DNA of 8,611 nt from contig SCTD01000352.1 of NCBI GenBank assembly GCA_004299215.1, positions 1-8,611 on the forward strand, written 5' to 3'. Shown piece after piece: positions 5,493-8,611 of this stretch (its first letter is position 1; each line of letters opens with the position of its first letter). Source of the stretch: Frankiales bacterium. GTDB lineage: Bacteria > Actinomycetota > Actinomycetes > Mycobacteriales > SCTD01. The notes under the pieces are model-generated. The model did no database searches, was not told the DNA's origin, and saw nothing but the letters and a program-made list of their open reading frames with translations. Position numbers and translations under genes: made by a program.

Positions 5493-6673
5493 GGGCGCAT
5501 CCAGAGGTCGGGGTCGGGGTCGAAGCGCACGACCAGCCGGCCGCCGGTGAGCGACGCCCCGGCCACCACGCACCGGCGCAGCGCGCTCGGCAGCGCCAGC
5601 ACCCGGCGGTGCCCGCCGACGGTGACCGCCAGCTCGTCGCCGGTACGGGTCAGGTCGAGCTCGTCCCGGGTGGCCAGCGGCAGCGCCAGCGCCAGCTCGA
5701 AGCCGTCGGAGGTGGGCGTGACCTCCATGAGCGCCGGCAGGTCGCCGGGTGCGGGGGCCGGGTCGGCGTCGCCGTAGAGCTCCTGACCCAGTGCCGTCAG
5801 CATCGCCAGCCCGACGGGCTCGACGGCGCGGTAGGGCGACTCGAGCACCGGCAGCCCGCCGGCGTCGGCGCGCACGGCCTCGAGCTGGTCGGCCTGCGCC
5901 GCGGCCCAGCCGGCCAGGAACGGGTCGTCGGAGGCCGGGAAGACCCGGTTGGCGAGCAGCGCGTCCACCCGGTAGCCGTAGAGCGCCAGCGAGGTGAGCG
6001 TCCGTCGCGCCTCGGCGACGACGACGGCCTCGGGGGTGAGCACCAGCCGCACGGAGGTCGTCGGCGCGGTGAGCACCGCTCGGACCTGCAGCAGCTCGCG
6101 GTGCAGCCGCTCGACGGCCGCGAAGACGTCGTCACGCGGCACCGCGGGACCGGAGACGCGCGAGAGCAGCGGGCGTACGGCCCTCAGCGCCCGGCGCTGG
6201 GCGGGGAAGACGCGCTCGACGTACCACGAGAGGGCCTCCGGCAGGGCCAGCAGCCGCAGCGTCTCGCCGGTCGGGGCGCAGTCGACGACGACGAGGTCCC
6301 ACGGGCCGGAGGTCGCCTGCCGGGTGACCTCGAGGAGGGCGAGGACCTCCTCCGCGCCGGGCAGCACGGTGAGCTCCTCGGCCTGCAGCGCGTCGACCCC
6401 GACCCGCTCGAGGACGGTCGTCAGGTAGCTCTGGATCTCCCGCCAGCTGCGCTCGAAGGAGCGCTGCGCGTCGACCTGCATCGCGTAGAGGCCGGTGTCG
6501 ACCTCGGTCGGCTCCGGGCCGAGCCGCACGCCGAGGGCGTCGCCCAGCGAGTGCGCGGGGTCCGTGGACAGGACCAGCACCTTGCTGCCGCGGGCCGCAG
6601 CGGCCGCTGCGGTGGCTGCGGACGCGGTCGTCTTGCCGACGCCGCCCTTGCCGGTGAAGAGCAGGACTCGCAC
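5489..6673 (-). CDS. ArsA/Get3-like ATPase with C-terminal HSP20-like domain
   Basis: A 394-residue P-loop ATPase of the ArsA/GET3 (SIMIBI) class. Residues 8-16 (GKGGVGKTT) are the deviant Walker A with signature Lys9 and Lys14; STDPAHSLGD (36-45) is switch I; LPGAEE is at 104-109; DCAPTGETLRLL (131-142) is Walker B/switch II. TSVRLVLTPE and LYGYRVDALLANRVFP (about 206-246) are typical of actinobacterial members. After a Pro-rich linker (304-313), residues about 316-386 look like the ArsA HSP20-like beta domain seen at the C-terminus of such proteins. There is one ATPase half only and no arsenite pump gene nearby, so arsenic resistance is unlikely; a role in protein targeting or chaperoning is an inference. 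The GTG start at 6673 lies 3 nt after the SRPBCC stop. The M. tuberculosis counterpart in the same context is Rv2184c (from memory). Confidence 0.9.
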   Translation of the reverse strand: MRVLLFTGKGGVGKTTASAATAAAAAARGSKVLVLSTDPAHSLGDALGVRLGPEPTEVDTGLYAMQVDAQRSFERSWREIQSYLTTVLERVGVDALQAEELTVLPGAEEVLALLEVTRQATSGPWDLVVVDCAPTGETLRLLALPEALSWYVERVFPAQRRALRAVRPLLSRVSGPAVPRDDVFAAVERLHRELLQVRAVLTAPTTSVRLVLTPEAVVVAEARRTLTSLALYGYRVDALLANRVFPASDDPFLAGWAAAQADQLEAVRADAGGLPVLESPYRAVEPVGLAMLTALGQELYGDADPAPAPGDLPALMEVTPTSDGFELALALPLATRDELDLTRTGDELAVTVGGHRRVLALPSALRRCVVAGASLTGGRLVVRFDPDPDLWMRP

Positions 6674-6676
6674 GGG

Positions 6677-7114
6677 CTAGCCCTGGGACTCGACGCGCTT
6701 CTTGAGCTCCTTCAGCGCGGAGTCCATGATCATCTTCTCGGCCTTGCGCTTGAACATGCCGAGCATCGGCATCGCGATGTCCACGGCCAGGTGGTAGGTC
6801 ACCTCGGTGCCGTCGCCCTTGGCCGCCAGGGCGTACGAGCCCTTCTGCGACTTCTGCACCGTGCTCTTGCCGACGAGCTCCCAGGAGACGCCGTCGGCCT
6901 TCCAGTCGTAGGCCAGGGTGTACTCGTCCTTGAGCACCCCGGCATCCATGACGAAGCGGGCCTGCGCGGGCTTGCCGTCCGCGCCGGTCTCGGTGACCTC
7001 GGCGCTCTTGATCTGGCCGGTCCACTCGGGATAGCTGTCGATGTCGGCGATGACCGCGAGCACGCGCTCCGGCGGTGCGGCGATGGTGATGGTGGAGCTC
7101 GCGACGTCAGCCAT
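6677..7114 (-). CDS. SRPBCC (START/Bet v 1-like) family protein
   Basis: A 145-residue protein of the SRPBCC/polyketide-cyclase-like fold, a helix-grip domain with a hydrophobic cavity for lipid-like ligands. It begins ADVASSTITIAAPPERVLAV and continues with DIDSYPEWTGQIKSAEV (24-40), the typical first strand, helix pair and tryptophan block. Strands follow (FVMDAGVLKDEYTLAYDW, SWELVG, GSYALAA, TEVTYHLAVD), and a long C-terminal helix (about 119-143) closes the pocket. M. tuberculosis TB16.3 (Rv2185c) has nearly the same length and the same neighbour (ArsA-like ATPase), from memory. The ATG at 7114 is chosen because the fold starts at once after it; the open frame continues far upstream without resemblance. 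There is no clear ribosome binding site, but a -10-like box eight bases upstream suggests a leaderless transcript. It heads the tight four-gene operon; ligand and partner are unknown. Confidence 0.9.
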   Translation of the reverse strand: MADVASSTITIAAPPERVLAVIADIDSYPEWTGQIKSAEVTETGADGKPAQARFVMDAGVLKDEYTLAYDWKADGVSWELVGKSTVQKSQKGSYALAAKGDGTEVTYHLAVDIAMPMLGMFKRKAEKMIMDSALKELKKRVESQG

Positions 7115-7122
7115 GGCCCCGG

Positions 7123-7151
7123 AGGCTAGCGCTCCCGGAAGCGACGGCGAA
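7123..7151 (-). promoter_or_regulatory. Candidate leaderless promoter for the SRPBCC-ArsA-CxxC-glk operon
   Basis: On the minus strand TTCGCC (7151-7146) and TAGCCT (7128-7123) are separated by 17 nt. TAGCCT fits TANNNT and ends 8 nt before the ATG at 7114, so transcription would begin at or next to the start codon. That agrees with the lack of a ribosome binding site. The -35 box is weak. Confidence 0.35.
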
Positions 7152-7266
7152 GGGGCGCTGCCTCCCGCGCGCCCGGCGCTGGGGTCACGGGTCGTGATGG
7201 GCCACGCGCAGCCGGCACCACGACCGTGTGCCCCGCAGCACCGCGACCGCGGCGGCAGACCGCCCC

Positions 7267-7701
7267 TCAGCCGAGCAGCAGGCTCAGCAGGGTCATGAGC
7301 ACGATGAAGGCCACGACCGCCCCGAACGCGATCCCGAGGCGCTGGGCGCGGCTCATCTTGGTGAGGTCGCCCACCCCCGGGATCTCGAGCAGCGGCGCCT
7401 CGTCGCGCAGCCCCGCCAGGAAACCGGCCCCGCAGGCGGTGCAGGCGGTCGCAGCGATGGGGTTGGCCGCGCCGCAGGTGGTGCACGGCCAGGTCGGCTC
7501 GGCGCCAGCCTGCGCCGGCAGCCCGAGCAAGGCGGCGGGTGCGGTCAGCGGGTCGACCGGCCGTACGACCGGAGCGGGTGCCGGCTCCGGCTCCGGCGCC
7601 GGCCGCAGGTCGGCGTGGCACAGGGTGCACCAGGGCGCGCCTGGCCGGATGCTGGCCCGGCAGTGCGGGCAGCGCGACGCGGTCTCGAGCAGGTCCTCCA
7701 C
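7267..7701 (-). CDS. Double zinc-ribbon protein with a single C-terminal (tail-anchor) TM helix
   Basis: A 144-residue protein, if started at the GTG at 7701. It has two zinc-ribbon-like modules: CPHC (Cys11, Cys14) with CTLC (Cys25, Cys28), and CTTC (Cys73, Cys76) with CTAC (Cys87, Cys90). They are joined by a Pro/Ala/Glu-rich linker (33-70). After a short charged segment (about 98-121), a single hydrophobic helix (about 122-143, IAFGAVVAFIVLMTLLSLLL) runs to the last residue, which is a tail-anchored topology with the ribbons in the cytoplasm. The start is uncertain: no good ribosome binding site is visible and the frame stays open into the fadD gene, but 7701 is the last start codon before the first ribbon and keeps it complete. 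It is divergent from fadD and 152 nt upstream of the SRPBCC gene. Function unknown; zinc binding is inferred from the cysteine pattern. Confidence 0.78.
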   Translation of the reverse strand: MEDLLETASRCPHCRASIRPGAPWCTLCHADLRPAPEPEPAPAPVVRPVDPLTAPAALLGLPAQAGAEPTWPCTTCGAANPIAATACTACGAGFLAGLRDEAPLLEIPGVGDLTKMSRAQRLGIAFGAVVAFIVLMTLLSLLLG

Positions 7702-7789
7702 ATCCAGGGGTTCGGCAGGTGGGCGCCGGGGCTTGACCCGATCAGCCCAGCAGCCCGGCGCATGTTCCTCGCGGGTAACCGATGCGCGA

Positions 7790-7795
7790 TAGGGT
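7790..7795 (+). promoter_or_regulatory. Candidate -10 box for the fadD-like gene
   Basis: TAGGGT fits the TANNNT -10 pattern and is the same hexamer proposed for plsC. A start near 7802 would give a leader of about 40 nt carrying the ribosome binding site at 7829-7834. The -35 region is poor: TTCCTC at 7765-7770 would need a 19-nt spacer. TTGACC at 7733-7738 looks like a -35 box but has no partner at the right distance. Confidence 0.4.
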
Positions 7796-7841
7796 CGAAC
7801 TCCTGGGCGATCGGCCCGCAGACCCGACGAGGAGCCCCACG

Positions 7842-8611
7842 GTGCAGGAGTACTCCACCCCCCAAGCGGTCGAGATCGCCGAGACGGCGTCGCTGATCGA
7901 CACGGTCGCCGACAGGGCGGCGAGCTCACCCGACCACGTGGTGTTCACACGCAAGGTCGACGGCCGCTGGGCGCCGGTGACGGCGAAGGAGTTCGCCACC
8001 GAGGTCGCCTCGATCGCGGCCGGCCTGACGGCCGCCGGGGTGAAGGCGGGCGACCGCGTCGGGCTGATGAGCAAGACGCGGTACGAGTGGACGCTCTGCG
8101 ACTACGCGATCTGGACCGCAGGCGGCGTCACGGTGCCGATCTACGAGACGTCCTCCGCGGAGCAGGTGCAGTGGAACCTCGGCGACTCCGGCGCGGTCGG
8201 CGTCATCGTCGAGTCGGCCGACCACGAGGCGACCCTCGACGAGGTCAAGGACCAGCTGCCCGACCTCAAGGGCATCTGGCAGATCGACGCCGGCGGTCTC
8301 GAGGAGCTCGCCGCGTCCGGGCGGGACGTCCCCCCGTCCGAGCTCGAGGAGCGCCGCAAGACGCTCACCACCGACAGTCTCGCGACGATCATCTACACCT
8401 CCGGGACCACCGGCCGCCCCAAGGGCTGCGAGCTCACCCACGGCAACCTGCTCGGCACCGGCCGCAGCGCCTCCAAGGTGCTGCCGGAGCTGTTCAACCC
8501 CGAGGGCTCGACGCTGCTCTTCCTGCCGCTGGCGCACGTCTTCGCCCGGCTGATCCAGACCGCCTGCGTCGAGAGCGGGGCCCGGATGGGCCACACCGCC
8601 GACATCAAGGC
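7842..8611 (+). CDS. fadD: Long-chain fatty acid-CoA ligase (FadD15-like), N-terminal part, truncated by window edge
   Basis: The frame is open from the GTG at 7842 to the right edge (256 codons plus 2 nt). It encodes an AMP-forming acyl-CoA synthetase, which activates fatty acids through an acyl-adenylate to acyl-CoA at the membrane or in the cytoplasm. Evidence: the early block VGLMSKTRYEW, VPIYETSSAEQVQW (about 99-112), the phosphate-binding A3 motif YTSGTTGRPKG (185-195), the family continuation CELTHGNLL, and LFLPLAHVFAR. The sequence closely resembles my memory of M. tuberculosis FadD15 (Rv2187), including the TVPxYETSSAEQV and TDIK blocks. Full members are about 600 residues, so well over half is missing. 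The start is set by GAGGAG at 7829-7834, seven bases upstream. It is divergent from the zinc-ribbon gene. Chain-length preference cannot be read from this part. Confidence 0.93.
   Translation, partial: MQEYSTPQAVEIAETASLIDTVADRAASSPDHVVFTRKVDGRWAPVTAKEFATEVASIAAGLTAAGVKAGDRVGLMSKTRYEWTLCDYAIWTAGGVTVPIYETSSAEQVQWNLGDSGAVGVIVESADHEATLDEVKDQLPDLKGIWQIDAGGLEELAASGRDVPPSELEERRKTLTTDSLATIIYTSGTTGRPKGCELTHGNLLGTGRSASKVLPELFNPEGSTLLFLPLAHVFARLIQTACVESGARMGHTADIK

Noticed and set aside
5489..6673. Arsenite-resistance ATPase (arsA) annotation.
   Set aside because: It has a single ATPase half with an HSP20-like tail, no arsB, arsC or arsR nearby, and a lipid/glucose context, so the arsenic function is not supported.
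3863..7129. A 1088-codon open frame on the plus strand.
   Set aside because: It runs antisense to at least five convincing minus-strand genes, is low-complexity and shows no domain. It is a GC artefact.
7185..7197. Small hairpin TCACG-GGT-CGTGA between the zinc-ribbon and SRPBCC genes.
   Set aside because: The stem is only 5 bp with no U-tract; too weak to call a terminator or operator.

Overview
The window is about 8.6 kb of very GC-rich DNA with densely packed genes, many GTG starts and almost exclusively G or C at third codon positions. This points to an actinobacterium. Protein style suggests Nocardioidaceae or a relative, but that is an inference without a database search. I see no tRNA, rRNA, CRISPR array, insertion sequence or phage gene, and no gene-free stretch longer than about 200 bases. 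It looks like a chromosomal housekeeping locus.

Layout. (1) Positions 1-64, minus strand: the first 21 codons of a PlsC-type lysophosphatidic acid acyltransferase, leaving the window. (2) Positions 65-261: a divergent control region with a good plsC promoter and an inverted repeat across its -35 box. (3) Positions 262-3181, plus strand: a likely three-gene operon of an Est30-like carboxylesterase, a two-TM protein of unknown function, and a standalone archaeal-type ornithine cyclodeaminase (LOR/SDH, TIGR00300 type). (4) Positions 3168-3842, minus: an endonuclease/exonuclease/phosphatase-fold protein. Its last codons overlap the cyclodeaminase gene in a perfect 14-bp palindrome carrying both stop codons. 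(5) Positions 3921-4160, minus: a small Cys-containing protein, separated from the EEP gene by a strong hairpin. (6) Positions 4238-7114, minus: a tight operon of SRPBCC protein, ArsA/Get3-like ATPase, a small CxxCxxC protein and ROK glucokinase, with junctions of +3, -4 and +1 nt. (7) Positions 7267-7701, minus: a double zinc-ribbon protein with a single C-terminal membrane helix. (8) Position 7842 to the right edge, plus: a FadD15-like long-chain acyl-CoA ligase, truncated by the window.

How the genes fit together. FadD, SRPBCC, ArsA-like ATPase and PlsC recall the Mycobacterium tuberculosis fadD15 neighbourhood (Rv2182c-Rv2187). A glucokinase next to a small gene recalls Streptomyces coelicolor glkA (SCO2126) with SCO2127. 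Both comparisons are from memory. The theme is fatty-acid activation, phospholipid assembly, ester hydrolysis and entry of glucose into glycolysis, plus several small Cys-rich or membrane proteins of unknown role. No obvious defence or mobile system is present. The most interesting items are the palindromic double-stop overlap, the 68-nt hairpin at the EEP start, the tail-anchored zinc-ribbon protein near a Get3/ArsA-like ATPase, and the standalone cyclodeaminase.
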